Positions 1-5,849 of a stretch of 8,085 bases of DNA are shown here, piece after piece (position 1 is the stretch's first letter; every line of letters begins with the position of its first letter). This DNA is from Bacteroidota bacterium (GTDB lineage: Bacteria; Bacteroidota; Bacteroidia; Flavobacteriales_F; PHOS-HE28): NCBI GenBank assembly GCA_023430945.1, contig JAEYYE010000188.1, positions 1-8,085 on the forward strand. The letters run 5' to 3'. The notes below the pieces were generated by a model. That model made no database searches. It was given only the letters and a program-made list of their open reading frames with translations, and was not told the DNA's origin. A program made the position numbers and the translations under genes.

Positions 1-617
1 ATGAATGCGAATATGCTCACTGGCAAAAGCGTGTAGAGCGTCATCGTCGGACTGATGGAGATCAGAACTACCAGCGCCACGATCGCCGTAAGCGTTCCGC
101 CGACAAGTTGCACAAGTCCGGTTCCCACCAGGTTGCGCACACCTTCCACGTCGGTCATGATCCGGCTTACGAGCGCGCCGCTTTTCGTACTGTCGAAATA
201 GCTGATCGGCAGCGAAAGCACTTTGCGTTGCACTTGCGCGCGCAGTTTGCTTATGAGCAATTGCGCCTCAACGCTCAACAGCTTCGTAAGCCAGAAGGAT
301 GTCACGCTCTGCACCACGATCGCGCCTACCACCGCTGCAAGCAGCCACCAGAGCAGATCCAGGTCCTTGTTCACGATCACATCGTCCACCAGATATTTCG
401 TTGCGCCGGGAACGACAAGGCTCGCGAGCCGGCTGATCGCGATCAGCAATAGACCGAGCGCGACATGTTTTCTTCTCGGCCAGATGAACTGCCAGAACGC
501 CTTGCGCCATGTCATGTTCTTTTCCGCCTTCGGCAATTCGCCCGCCGCAGCGCGCATTTTCGCCCGAGGCCCGCTTCCCGAGCGTTCCGCGCGGTTCTTC
601 GTGATCGATGGCACCAT
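1..617 (-). CDS. ABC exporter, N-terminal transmembrane domain (partial, runs off left edge)
   Basis: I translated the minus strand directly; it is open for 205 codons from the ATG at 617 to the window edge. The product begins with a basic, probably cytoplasmic stretch of about 50 residues. Hydrophobic segments follow near residues 52-72, 88-110, 168-189 and from 190 on. Between the second and third lies the typical type I exporter text: LPISYFDSTKSGALVSRI at 136-153, then a TDVEGVR segment. This belongs to the ABC_membrane domain that precedes an ATPase domain in half-transporters of the MsbA/multidrug type; the ATPase part lies outside the window. An in-frame TAA eight codons upstream limits the start. 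ATG 617 is chosen because it is the first Met, but Met21 or Met35 would also leave the membrane domain intact. There is no Shine-Dalgarno sequence. Substrate (lipid, drug or peptide) cannot be told. Family call is firm; the exact start is not. Confidence 0.9.
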   Translation of the reverse strand, partial: MVPSITKNRAERSGSGPRAKMRAAAGELPKAEKNMTWRKAFWQFIWPRRKHVALGLLLIAISRLASLVVPGATKYLVDDVIVNKDLDLLWWLLAAVVGAIVVQSVTSFWLTKLLSVEAQLLISKLRAQVQRKVLSLPISYFDSTKSGALVSRIMTDVEGVRNLVGTGLVQLVGGTLTAIVALVVLISISPTMTLYTLLPVSIFAF

Positions 618-634
618 GTGATCGCCGCTGTTCG

Positions 635-641
635 CAAGTTA
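635..641 (-). promoter_or_regulatory. Possible Bacteroidota-type -7 element for the ABC exporter
   Basis: Read on the minus strand this is TAACTTG, followed by C, ending 17 bases before the ATG at 617. It resembles the TANNTTTG -7 element known from Bacteroidota sigma factor promoters. A TTG lies upstream, but the spacing is shorter than usual, so the call is weak. Confidence 0.3.
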
Positions 642-680
642 CAGGCCACGCCCGCGCAATGGACGGATCGGCAGAATGGG

Positions 681-780
681 GAAGTTTGAAGTCGGAAGTC
701 TTAAGTCGGAAGTCTGAAGTCGGAAGTCGGAAGGAGATACATGTTGATCGGCATTGACTTCCGACTCAAGACTTCCGACT
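681..780. repeat. Heptamer tandem array with inverted copy (long hairpin)
   Basis: Positions 681-734 read as successive 7-base units: GAAGTTT, GAAGTCG, GAAGTCT, TAAGTCG, GAAGTCT, GAAGTCG, GAAGTCG and a partial GAAGG. After 21 unrelated bases the reverse complement returns at 756-780 as GACTTCC, GACTCAA, GACTTCC, GACT. Positions 690-714 pair with 756-780 at 24 of 25 places, giving a strong stem with a 41-base loop. The element lies 64 bases upstream of the exporter ATG and about 350 bases before the next gene. It is not followed by a T run in either direction. Function unknown. Confidence 0.85.
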
Positions 781-818
781 AAAAGACTCTTCATTAGGGC
801 GTGCCACCAACGCGGCCG

Positions 819-957
819 GCCTCACTCCTTTTTCCCCTCTCCCAAAGAGAGGGGAGATCTGTGGCCGCGTTGCTGTCGGGTCGCCACTGCAAGTCCTCGC
901 CAAAACTCTTCGGCCGCTTTGCTCCCTCTCCTTGGGAGAGGGTTGGGGTGAGGGCTC
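819..957. repeat. Two facing REP-like hairpins (inverted pair)
   Basis: The left hairpin has a 9-bp stem, TCCCCTCTC at 833-841 with GAGAGGGGA at 847-855. The right hairpin has an 8-bp stem, CCCTCTCC at 924-931 with GGAGAGGG at 935-942. The left is preceded by CCTCACTCC and the right is followed by GGGGTGAGGG, so the two elements are imperfect reverse complements of each other, about 65 bases apart. Hairpins of this CCCTCTCC/GGAGAGGG type with a GGTGAGGG tail are a common intergenic repeat in many bacterial genomes. The paired arrangement is like a BIME. No RAYT transposase is in view. Confidence 0.75.
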
Positions 958-958
958 C

Positions 959-984
959 GGGCTTTCCGCTGTGCCCCTCACGCG
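959..984 (+). repeat. Dispersed intergenic repeat, copy 1 (other copy at 4357-4382)
   Basis: It begins GGGCTTTCC, then CTG one base on, and ends in ACGC. It matches 4357-4382 at 20 of 26 positions. In both places TGCAAGTCC occurs upstream (888-896 and 4318-4326), so the shared unit is probably longer and interrupted here by the right REP-like hairpin. Both copies are intergenic. Confidence 0.45.
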
Positions 985-1020
985 CTGGCGCATGAAAGAA
1001 AGATCCAACTGAAGTGCCCG

Positions 1021-1063
1021 ATGGACCGGATGGACCGGATCGCATCTAGTCCATCCGGTCCAT
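1021..1063. repeat. Perfect 15-bp inverted repeat built on a doubled 9-mer
   Basis: The left arm at 1021-1035 and the right arm at 1049-1063 (GTCCATCCGGTCCAT) are exact reverse complements around a 13-base loop. The left side is also a direct duplication of ATGGACCGG (1021-1029, 1030-1038). It ends 68 bases before the methyltransferase-like gene at 1132. There is no T tract after it, so a simple intrinsic terminator is unlikely. From 1064 to 1119 the spacer continues with closely spaced TGATC motifs. Confidence 0.75.
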
Positions 1064-1119
1064 TGATCGGCCCGATCATTTTCTGATCATCTCATCATCT
1101 GATCCACTGATCGGCACTC

Positions 1120-1127
1120 GACCTTTG
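1120..1127 (+). promoter_or_regulatory. Possible -7 element of the spermidine-synthase-like gene
   Basis: GACCTTTG, followed by C, differs from TANNTTTG only at the first base and ends four bases before ATG 1132. If it is used, the transcript would be nearly leaderless, which fits the lack of a Shine-Dalgarno sequence. No convincing -33 TTG was found. Confidence 0.35.
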
Positions 1128-1131
1128 CACC

Positions 1132-1839
1132 ATGAAGATGCGCATCAACAAGCTGCTTGATACGGCCCAGATCCCCAACAACGGCGGCACCTTGCAGCTC
1201 TACCAGCGCAACGAGCACTACACGATCGAGGTGGTCGGCATCATGGGCGAACTCATGACCACCGAGCACCACGGAAGTGAAGATGCGCTGGCCGAGATCG
1301 CGATCAAACGCCTCGCCGATCCGGGGAAAGCTCGCGTGTTGGTCGGTGGATTGGGCATGGGTTTCACGCTTGCTGCAGCGCTCAAACACACCGCGCCAAA
1401 AGGTGAGGTCGTTGTGGCCGAACTGGTCCCCGAAGTGGTGAAATGGAACGAAGGCCCGATCGGAGAATTCGCCGGCCGGCCCATGAACGATCCGCGCGCC
1501 AAAGTGGTGATCGGCGATGTACTGGAGATCATCCGCCACGATCGCAAGGGTTTCGATGCGATCCTGCTCGATACCGACAATGGTCCGGAAGGTCTCACGC
1601 AGGCAAACAACAACCGTCTTTATTCACACCGCGGACTGCGATCGGCGTACGATGCGTTGCGGCCGGGCGGCATACTCGCCGTGTGGAGCACACATCCCGA
1701 TGCACCTTTCACGCGCCGTCTCGGCATGGCCGGTTTCCAAGTGGAGGAACAGAAAGTGTTCGCCCATCGCGACAAAGGCACGAAGCATCATTTGTGGTTT
1801 GCGAAGCGTCCTTCGATCGGCCCGAAGGAGCTGTACTGA
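1132..1839 (+). CDS. Spermidine-synthase-fold protein (Rossmann, SAM-type), substrate unknown
   Basis: This 235-residue protein shows the Rossmann features of the polyamine aminopropyltransferase/methyltransferase superfamily (COG0421-like): a short N-terminal beta region with ELMTTEHHGSEDALAE near 40-55, the nucleotide-binding loop GGLGMG at 72-77, the acidic residue E97 after a hydrophobic strand, GD at 128-129, and DTDNGPEG at 147-154. Genuine SpeE enzymes have a GGGDG-type loop and an aspartate pair for the polyamine. Here the loop has no aspartate, so synthesis of spermidine should not be assumed. I recognise the combination of GGLGMGFT, AELVPEVVKWN and LLDTDNGPEGLT as a separate bacterial family commonly labelled spermidine synthase. 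The first ATG is chosen; a second Met is at residue 3. The last 52 bases overlap the convergent glycosyltransferase gene. The polyamine assignment is unproven; the fold is well supported. Confidence 0.85.
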   Translation: MKMRINKLLDTAQIPNNGGTLQLYQRNEHYTIEVVGIMGELMTTEHHGSEDALAEIAIKRLADPGKARVLVGGLGMGFTLAAALKHTAPKGEVVVAELVPEVVKWNEGPIGEFAGRPMNDPRAKVVIGDVLEIIRHDRKGFDAILLDTDNGPEGLTQANNNRLYSHRGLRSAYDALRPGGILAVWSTHPDAPFTRRLGMAGFQVEEQKVFAHRDKGTKHHLWFAKRPSIGPKELY

Positions 1840-3776
1840 TAACGGTTCGCATTGCGGCGCCAAACTTCGATCCGCTCCACTTCGATCGGCCCGCGATCGA
1901 TGTTGTAGATGTAGGTTTTCAGTTCGATCGGCTGATCGCGCAGACGCACATCGGCCTTTCGAATGGCCACGATCAAGTGCTCCGTGCCTTCTGTTGTGAG
2001 CATCTGGCTTAATCCGCCGTCCCGATAGAACACCGAACTATCACCAAGGAACAGCTGTGCTGCGATCGCGGCTTCACGCGCTGGCGGACGGAAACGGATC
2101 CGTGCGATCACTTCGAGCTGGTCCTGTTCATGTTCGATCACACTGTCGAGCAAAAGTTGGATCGACGCGCCGAATTCACGCTGATCGAAGTTCCAGGCAG
2201 GAACAGTGTCCTTCCCCTGGATCACTTCAAGATGTGGATCGATCTGCCAATTTCCCTGCTTCTCGAACGGTGAAGCAAAAGCGATCAACTCACGATCCTC
2301 GAACCATGATCCAATTTTCCGATCGATGAACTCGAAGGTCTGTCCTTCGGCCATGTCGGTGCGCGAGATCATGTACGGAAAGTGGATCTGGATCCGCGCG
2401 AGCCGCTCATACGGCGCGCCATTCGTCTGGCCGTAGAAGATCCGCTTTCCGGCGAGTTCCTTCAGCCTGCGATCGAAATGACCGACGCTCATCGTGTTGC
2501 GCAATTGCACGTAGTCGAACCGATCCGGCTGGATCTTCCAGAGATCGCGGTAGAAGCGGATCACTTCATCCGGCGCATCGATCAATACCGCGGCCTCGTT
2601 CCTCCCATGTTCATCGAGTACCGCCAGACCTTCACGAACGATCTCCTCATATTTCGATGTATAGAAGACCTTGTAATGTTCACGCGTGAAGATCAACGTG
2701 TAGATCGATCCGATCGCGATCAGCGCGGTTAGGATCAATGTTGGTATCCGCGGAAGTTTCGAAAGACCGATCAACAGCGCGATCACCAGGTATGGGAACG
2801 AGAACAGCACCATGGAATATTGGATCACCGGCGCGCGGTGGATGCTGTACAGCAGACCGACGATCAGCGGCACCGATCCCCAGATCAGGAAGATCGGCAA
2901 CGCAGGAGTTCGTGGGATCTTTTTCCAAAAACAGAAACCGAGCGAGCAAAGCACAAGCGCGATCAGACCGATCGCAAATGGCAGCGACCAATGCGCGATG
3001 AACATGCCATAGTCACTGAGCCAATGCTTGTCCGGTGGCGAGAGCCATTCGCTCAATCCACCGATCGAAAGTTGCTTCAGGAAGATCGTAACGTTCGGCA
3101 GGTAGAGCAGGATCCCGATCCCGCACATGAAGAGATAATTCCGCCGCTGATCGGGTTTGATCAGGAAGAAACCTGTGATCACCATCAAGCCTGCGAGCAT
3201 CAGGGAAAAATGATGCACATAAGCGCTCAACACCGCTGCGATCAAGATCCCGCGCAGATCCTTGAAACGGCTGAAGGCTAGGTAATGCGTGATCCGATCG
3301 GCGAGAAGCACGGTTGTGAAAAGTCCGGCCGCGTAAGGCCGCGCGATCTGTCCGTACATCACTGAATATTGAAGCGTTGCCATCAGCGCTACAAGCAACA
3401 GCGCCACCGCCGATCCGGTCCACATCAACGCAACGCGATAGAGAAAGAAGATCGCGGCCAGGCTCATCAGGATGAACGGCAGCTTCACCACTCCTTCCTC
3501 TTTTCCGAAGATCCTGGTCCAGATCCACTCGAACACCTGCACGCCCGGCGGGTGCGTGTCCAGTTCGATCACACCGATCTTGATCGTTCCGTAAAGCGAA
3601 GGATAGATCCGCACCAGCGCGCTGATCTCGTCGTGCGTGTACGGAATGTTGGGCAGGTCCCAGAAGCGCAGCACCGCGGCGATCGCGAACAGTACGAGAA
3701 AGGCCGTTCGCACCCAGGCCTCACCCGGGAAGGAGATCTTACCGTAGCGGGCGATATGGCTGCGCCACACCTGCAT
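1788..3776 (-). CDS. GT-C (PMT/ArnT-like) membrane glycosyltransferase with C-terminal soluble domain
   Basis: The 662-residue product has a hydrophobic segment at about 23-40 and then THDE at 47-50. The D49-E50 pair lies where the first extracytoplasmic loop of PMT/ArnT-type enzymes carries its catalytic acid. THPPG follows at 74-78, and ARPYA at 145-149 matches the usual RPY motif. About ten membrane segments extend to roughly residue 364. The remaining 300 residues are soluble, presumably periplasmic, and end in a beta-rich part with ELKTYIYNIDRGPIEVERIEVW, which resembles C-terminal beta-sandwich domains of Bacteroidota glycosyltransferases. It would move a sugar from a lipid-linked donor to an unknown acceptor. 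The ATG directly follows the smpB stop (TAG then ATG), so translation is probably coupled. The 3' end overlaps the opposite-strand gene by 52 bases, giving the last 16 residues and the stop. The GT-C class is likely; the exact family and acceptor are not known. Confidence 0.85.
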   Translation of the reverse strand: MQVWRSHIARYGKISFPGEAWVRTAFLVLFAIAAVLRFWDLPNIPYTHDEISALVRIYPSLYGTIKIGVIELDTHPPGVQVFEWIWTRIFGKEEGVVKLPFILMSLAAIFFLYRVALMWTGSAVALLLVALMATLQYSVMYGQIARPYAAGLFTTVLLADRITHYLAFSRFKDLRGILIAAVLSAYVHHFSLMLAGLMVITGFFLIKPDQRRNYLFMCGIGILLYLPNVTIFLKQLSIGGLSEWLSPPDKHWLSDYGMFIAHWSLPFAIGLIALVLCSLGFCFWKKIPRTPALPIFLIWGSVPLIVGLLYSIHRAPVIQYSMVLFSFPYLVIALLIGLSKLPRIPTLILTALIAIGSIYTLIFTREHYKVFYTSKYEEIVREGLAVLDEHGRNEAAVLIDAPDEVIRFYRDLWKIQPDRFDYVQLRNTMSVGHFDRRLKELAGKRIFYGQTNGAPYERLARIQIHFPYMISRTDMAEGQTFEFIDRKIGSWFEDRELIAFASPFEKQGNWQIDPHLEVIQGKDTVPAWNFDQREFGASIQLLLDSVIEHEQDQLEVIARIRFRPPAREAAIAAQLFLGDSSVFYRDGGLSQMLTTEGTEHLIVAIRKADVRLRDQPIELKTYIYNIDRGPIEVERIEVWRRNANRYQYSSFGPIEGRFANHK

Positions 3777-4223
3777 CTACCGATCGCGCTCCATGTCGCG
3801 TTTCACGTCCTTTTCCTTCAGGCTCTCGCGCTTGTCGAAGCTCTTCTTTCCCTTTGCCAGCGCGATCTCCAGTTTGGCGAAACCGTTCGGCGCAATGAAC
3901 AATCGCACGGGAATGATCGTCATCCCCACATCGCGTGTCTTGCGTTTCAGCTTGTCCAGTTCCTGTTGGTGCAGCAGCAATTTCCGATCGCGCTTCGGCT
4001 CGTGCACGAAGTGGATGTTGGTGCCGTACGGATTGATCTGCATGTTGCGCACCACCAGATCCTTTCCCACAAACGCGCAAAAAGCCTCGTTGATGCTGGC
4101 GCCGCCCGCGCGGATGCTCTTGATCTCCGATCCCATCAGGATCATGCCGCATTCGTAGGTATCGAGCAGGTGGTACTCGAAACCCGCGCGGCGGTTCTTC
4201 ACATCGATCGTTGGGGCGGCCAT
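3777..4223 (-). CDS. smpB: SsrA-binding protein SmpB (ribosome rescue)
   Basis: SmpB binds tmRNA and delivers it to stalled ribosomes for trans-translation. The 148-residue product has the full family plan. The N-terminal NRRAGFEYHLLDTYECGMIL leads into GSEIKSIRAGGASINEAF, which forms the tmRNA-binding beta barrel. EPKRDRKLLLHQQELDKL follows in the middle. The basic C-terminal tail starts GKKSFDKRESLKEKD and would become helical in the decoding centre. Length is normal for the family. The ATG at 4223 is the only start that gives the complete N-terminus. There is no Shine-Dalgarno sequence, but a TAGTTTCG element lies seven bases upstream. Its stop TAG is followed immediately by the ATG of the glycosyltransferase gene, so the two are likely cotranscribed. 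The ssrA gene itself is not in the window. Confidence 0.97.
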   Translation of the reverse strand: MAAPTIDVKNRRAGFEYHLLDTYECGMILMGSEIKSIRAGGASINEAFCAFVGKDLVVRNMQINPYGTNIHFVHEPKRDRKLLLHQQELDKLKRKTRDVGMTIIPVRLFIAPNGFAKLEIALAKGKKSFDKRESLKEKDVKRDMERDR

Positions 4224-4230
4224 CCATCGG

Positions 4231-4238
4231 CGAAACTA
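4231..4238 (-). promoter_or_regulatory. smpB: Possible -7 element of smpB
   Basis: On the minus strand this reads TAGTTTCG and continues CCGA, ending seven bases before ATG 4223. The aroC upstream region has nearly the same block, TACATTCG then CCGA, at almost the same distance, which argues against chance. A TTTTG further upstream is too distant (29 bases) to be a normal -33 element. Confidence 0.4.
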
Positions 4239-4289
4239 CGGCGAAGGGAATTTGGGCGTTCCCCTCGCAAAAGCCAAACGTCGCGCTCG

Positions 4290-4315
4290 GAGTTTATCCT
4301 GAGCAAAGTCGAAGG
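4290..4315 (+). repeat. Dispersed repeat of the TTATCCTGAGC / AAGTCGAAGG type
   Basis: The stretch contains TTATCCTGAGC followed by AAAGTCGAAGG. This is a sequence I recognise as recurring between genes in many unrelated bacterial genomes, often mistaken for coding because it reads FILSKVEG. It is the first recognisable element upstream of smpB. Whether it occurs elsewhere in this genome cannot be seen. Confidence 0.5.
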
Positions 4316-4525
4316 ATTGCAAGTCCGCACTCTCCGCCGAACGGCGGATCGCTTGCGGGCTTTCCACTGCGATCGCTAACGCAGATCGGGTGAGGCGCTT
4401 CGCGTAAAGCAAACGACGTAATGTTTGCTCTCGGTTGATCGTTCAGGATCAGTACATTGGTAGCGTTGGTTGGCGACCGAGTACGACAATCCATAGTTGT
4501 GCAAGAATAACTTTAAAACAAAAAA
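4316..4525. other. Gene-free spacer with small hairpins and repeat copy 2
   Basis: No gene is supported here. The stretch holds a compact hairpin (TCCGCCG at 4333-4339, AA loop, CGGCGGA at 4342-4348) and the second copy of the GGGCTTTCC repeat (4357-4382). It also holds a 7-bp stem AGCAAAC/GTTTGCT (4408-4414, 4423-4429) and a wobble-containing pair CTCGGTTG/CGACCGAG (4430-4437, 4474-4481). The composition changes near 4480-4500 from GC-rich to AT-rich; the last GATC before the islet is at 4447. GTTGTGC at 4496-4502 and TAACTTTA at 4508-4515 precede the next gene, and the latter could serve as its -7 element. Confidence 0.5.
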
Positions 4526-5017
4526 ATGAAAATAATTATCGGCATAACTGTTTTAATATTATTCGGACTAAGCATTTGGTTGGACTTAACCTTTGGTATT
4601 TACACTAATTGGACATTTCAAATTATTGCAGCTCTTCTTATGACCTTAACAGTCGCGTGGTTGTTTAATTTGGAGAAAAGTAAAAAATCTGCCCTGTTGA
4701 TTGGATTGATTGCTATCCTAATGTTGTCCATAAGATATTGGGATTATAATAGTCGGAAATCTTTTATGCGAAAGTTAAATGCTCTCGAACAAGGAATGAC
4801 AAAGGATGATGTAATTCAATCCATGAGCGACTACAAATTAGCGGGGCAAGGTAAAGGATTCATCTTTGTAAGAGAAAAAGAGGCAGAACCGGAACTGGCA
4901 GACATAGTCGAATTTATAAATTTCACACATACAGAAGAGGGATGGGGAGATTCCGACTGGGGGTTTGTGTACTTCATTGACAATAGACTATACAGAACTG
5001 GCTTTAGCCACGATTAA
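4526..5017 (+). CDS. Hypothetical three-TM protein with BamE/SmpA-like C-terminal domain
   Basis: This 163-residue protein has three hydrophobic segments at about 3-19, 30-47 and 56-70. The soluble tail begins FMRKLNALEQGMTKDDVIQS (80-99) and ends with DWGFVYFIDNRLYRTGF (144-160). The GM-[ST]-x-[ED]-[ED]-V motif followed by a short strand ending in 'vYF...' is the pattern of the BamE/SmpA lipoprotein fold. Here it is tethered by membrane helices, with no lipobox. Function is unknown. ATG 4526 follows an A-rich leader and is the natural start. The gene stands out from its neighbours: 63 of 180 bases in 4561-4740 are G or C (35%), against 77 of 120 in 6181-6300 (64%). It also contains no GATC, while the genes around it are full of it. 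This suggests recent transfer. The BamE-like reading comes from motif shape only. Confidence 0.8.
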   Translation: MKIIIGITVLILFGLSIWLDLTFGIYTNWTFQIIAALLMTLTVAWLFNLEKSKKSALLIGLIAILMLSIRYWDYNSRKSFMRKLNALEQGMTKDDVIQSMSDYKLAGQGKGFIFVREKEAEPELADIVEFINFTHTEEGWGDSDWGFVYFIDNRLYRTGFSHD

Positions 5018-5038
5018 AATAAAAAACTTCACACCACA

Positions 5039-5087
5039 GTAGGCATACGCCACACCTCACTCGAAAGCTCTGTGCTGCGTATGCTAC
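5039..5087. repeat. Interrupted inverted repeat after the AT-rich gene
   Basis: GTAGGCATACGC at 5039-5050 pairs with GCGTATGCTAC at 5077-5087, with one bulged G; the loop is 26 bases. It starts 21 bases after the stop codon at 5017. No T run follows, so it is a poor intrinsic terminator, but it could stabilise an mRNA end or mark an element boundary. CATAAC follows at 5089-5094. Confidence 0.55.
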
Positions 5088-5093
5088 TCATAA

Positions 5094-5129
5094 CCCTCAA
5101 TTCAACAAACTGCTCTCTCCCCAAAAGAA
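5094..5129 (+). repeat. Direct repeat copy A (short)
   Basis: It begins CCCTCAATTC, contains CAACAAACTGCTCTC at 5103-5117, and ends with CCCCAAAAGAA. It differs from copy B (5606-5641) at 2 of 36 positions and from copy C (5939-5974) at 4 of 36. After 5129 the similarity stops abruptly. It lies between the two small membrane-protein genes. Confidence 0.85.
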
Positions 5130-5136
5130 CATCACT

Positions 5137-5154
5137 AGATCTTACAAAAGATCT
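5137..5154. promoter_or_regulatory. Small AGATCTT/AAGATCT hairpin upstream of the 5170 gene
   Basis: AGATCTT (5137-5143) and AAGATCT (5148-5154) form a perfect 7-bp inverted repeat around ACAA, ending 15 bases before ATG 5170. It could be an operator or a leader hairpin. No binding protein is suggested by the neighbours. Confidence 0.35.
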
Positions 5155-5169
5155 TAACCAGAAGAACTG

Positions 5170-5547
5170 ATGTTGAACTACCTGTACTACAAGTTATACC
5201 AAGCCTCCTTGAGATCTTCGTTGCATGACATTCCAGAATTCATGGCGCCTGTCTTTTTGGGAGGATTGATCAGTGCGAACATATTTGTAGTCAGTGGACT
5301 TTTAGCAAAATTGGAAGTCCTGCCGTTTCCGTACACTAGCTCCATTCAGGCTGGAGCATCTGCAATCCTAGCAATTGCATTGTTGATGATCTATTACCGA
5401 AAACAGCGCTATGAACCAATTCTTAATAAATATGGGCAAGAGAGCAAACAGGAGCGGATTAGAGGTAATGTGATCGTTAGCATTTATGTAGCCATATCAT
5501 ATTTGTCAATTTTTGCTTTAGCTTTTTATAAGCCAGGAAAGTTGTAG
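5170..5547 (+). CDS. Hypothetical small membrane protein, three predicted TM segments
   Basis: The 125-residue protein starts with a basic/aromatic amphipathic stretch (YLYYKLYQ) and HDIPEF at 19-24. Hydrophobic segments follow at about 26-47, 58-75 and 100-119. Between the second and third is a charged loop, YYRKQRYEPILNKYGQESKQ at 75-94. I do not recognise a named domain. The overall plan, a short YYKLY start, 'DIPEF', and an 'RY..IL.KY' loop, reminds me of small uncharacterised proteins scattered in Bacteroidota genomes, but that is from memory. Base composition is intermediate: 28 of 60 G/C at 5221-5280 and 24 of 60 at 5401-5460. Four GATC sites fall in 378 bases. The gene is bracketed by repeat copies A and B, so it may be cargo of a small mobile or duplicated unit. 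No clear Shine-Dalgarno sequence precedes the ATG. Confidence 0.7.
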   Translation: MLNYLYYKLYQASLRSSLHDIPEFMAPVFLGGLISANIFVVSGLLAKLEVLPFPYTSSIQAGASAILAIALLMIYYRKQRYEPILNKYGQESKQERIRGNVIVSIYVAISYLSIFALAFYKPGKL

Positions 5548-5605
5548 CTCAAAAAGAACGTACAAATAACCTCGACATTACGTCTTCAAAACCAACGGCG
5601 GGCCG

Positions 5606-5692
5606 CCCTCAATTCAACAAACTGCTCTCACCCCAGAAGAAGCAGCGCTCCGGAAAGGCCAGTTCAGCGGCCGCAAAACCCCGGTGATCGGA
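5606..5692 (+). repeat. Direct repeat copy B (long)
   Basis: The first 55 bases (5606-5660, ending GCTCCGGAAAGGCC) match copy C (5939-5993) at 49 of 55 positions. After a diverged stretch the two share GGTGATCGGA (5683-5692 and 6017-6026), so the homologous unit is about 87 bases with one indel. It begins 59 bases after the stop of the 5170 gene. Confidence 0.85.
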
Positions 5693-5749
5693 CAACTTAC
5701 AGTTTCTGTGCTTCAGGAACGCCATTGTCATTCCAACCAGATCAATACC

Positions 5750-5770
5750 AACATATGTATGGCCATTCAT
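5750..5770 (+). repeat. 21-bp direct repeat, first copy
   Basis: It begins AACATATG and ends GGCCATTCAT. An identical 21-bp sequence occurs at 5850-5870, exactly 100 bp later. The flanks differ, and here the sequence continues GGATC, so this copy lacks the last arm that makes the second copy palindromic. Confidence 0.9.
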
Positions 5771-5849
5771 GGATCTTTTGGCAGTTATCCGATTCCGGTC
5801 TCATCAGATTCCTTCACAAGGCCATGACATATCGACCGTTTTTGCATTG

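Noticed and set aside
681..734. Iterons of a replication origin
   Set aside because: Seven-base units directly adjoining each other, with an inverted copy, do not match iteron spacing. There is no DnaA box cluster, AT-rich unwinding region or rep gene.
754..1045. Open frames on both strands across the spacer, with products reading like PSPQPSPKERE or PLLGRGLG
   Set aside because: They are translations of the REP-like hairpins. Such text recurs wherever this repeat occurs and has no coding support.
1021..1063. Intrinsic transcription terminator
   Set aside because: The stem is strong, but no T run follows on either strand and no gene ends beside it.
3369..4379. 336-codon open frame on the plus strand
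   Set aside because: It runs antisense through smpB and the glycosyltransferase gene. The product is rich in His, Arg and Gln with no domain, as expected for the shadow of a GC-rich, GATC-rich gene.
4294..4494. 66-codon open frame on the minus strand between smpB and the AT-rich gene
   Set aside because: Its product is a translation of the dispersed intergenic repeats and hairpins.
4496..5130. Integron cassette with attC site around the AT-rich gene
   Set aside because: GTTGTGC and CATAAC lie near the ends, and an inverted repeat follows the gene. However, the order and spacing of R and L boxes do not fit an attC site, and no integrase is visible.
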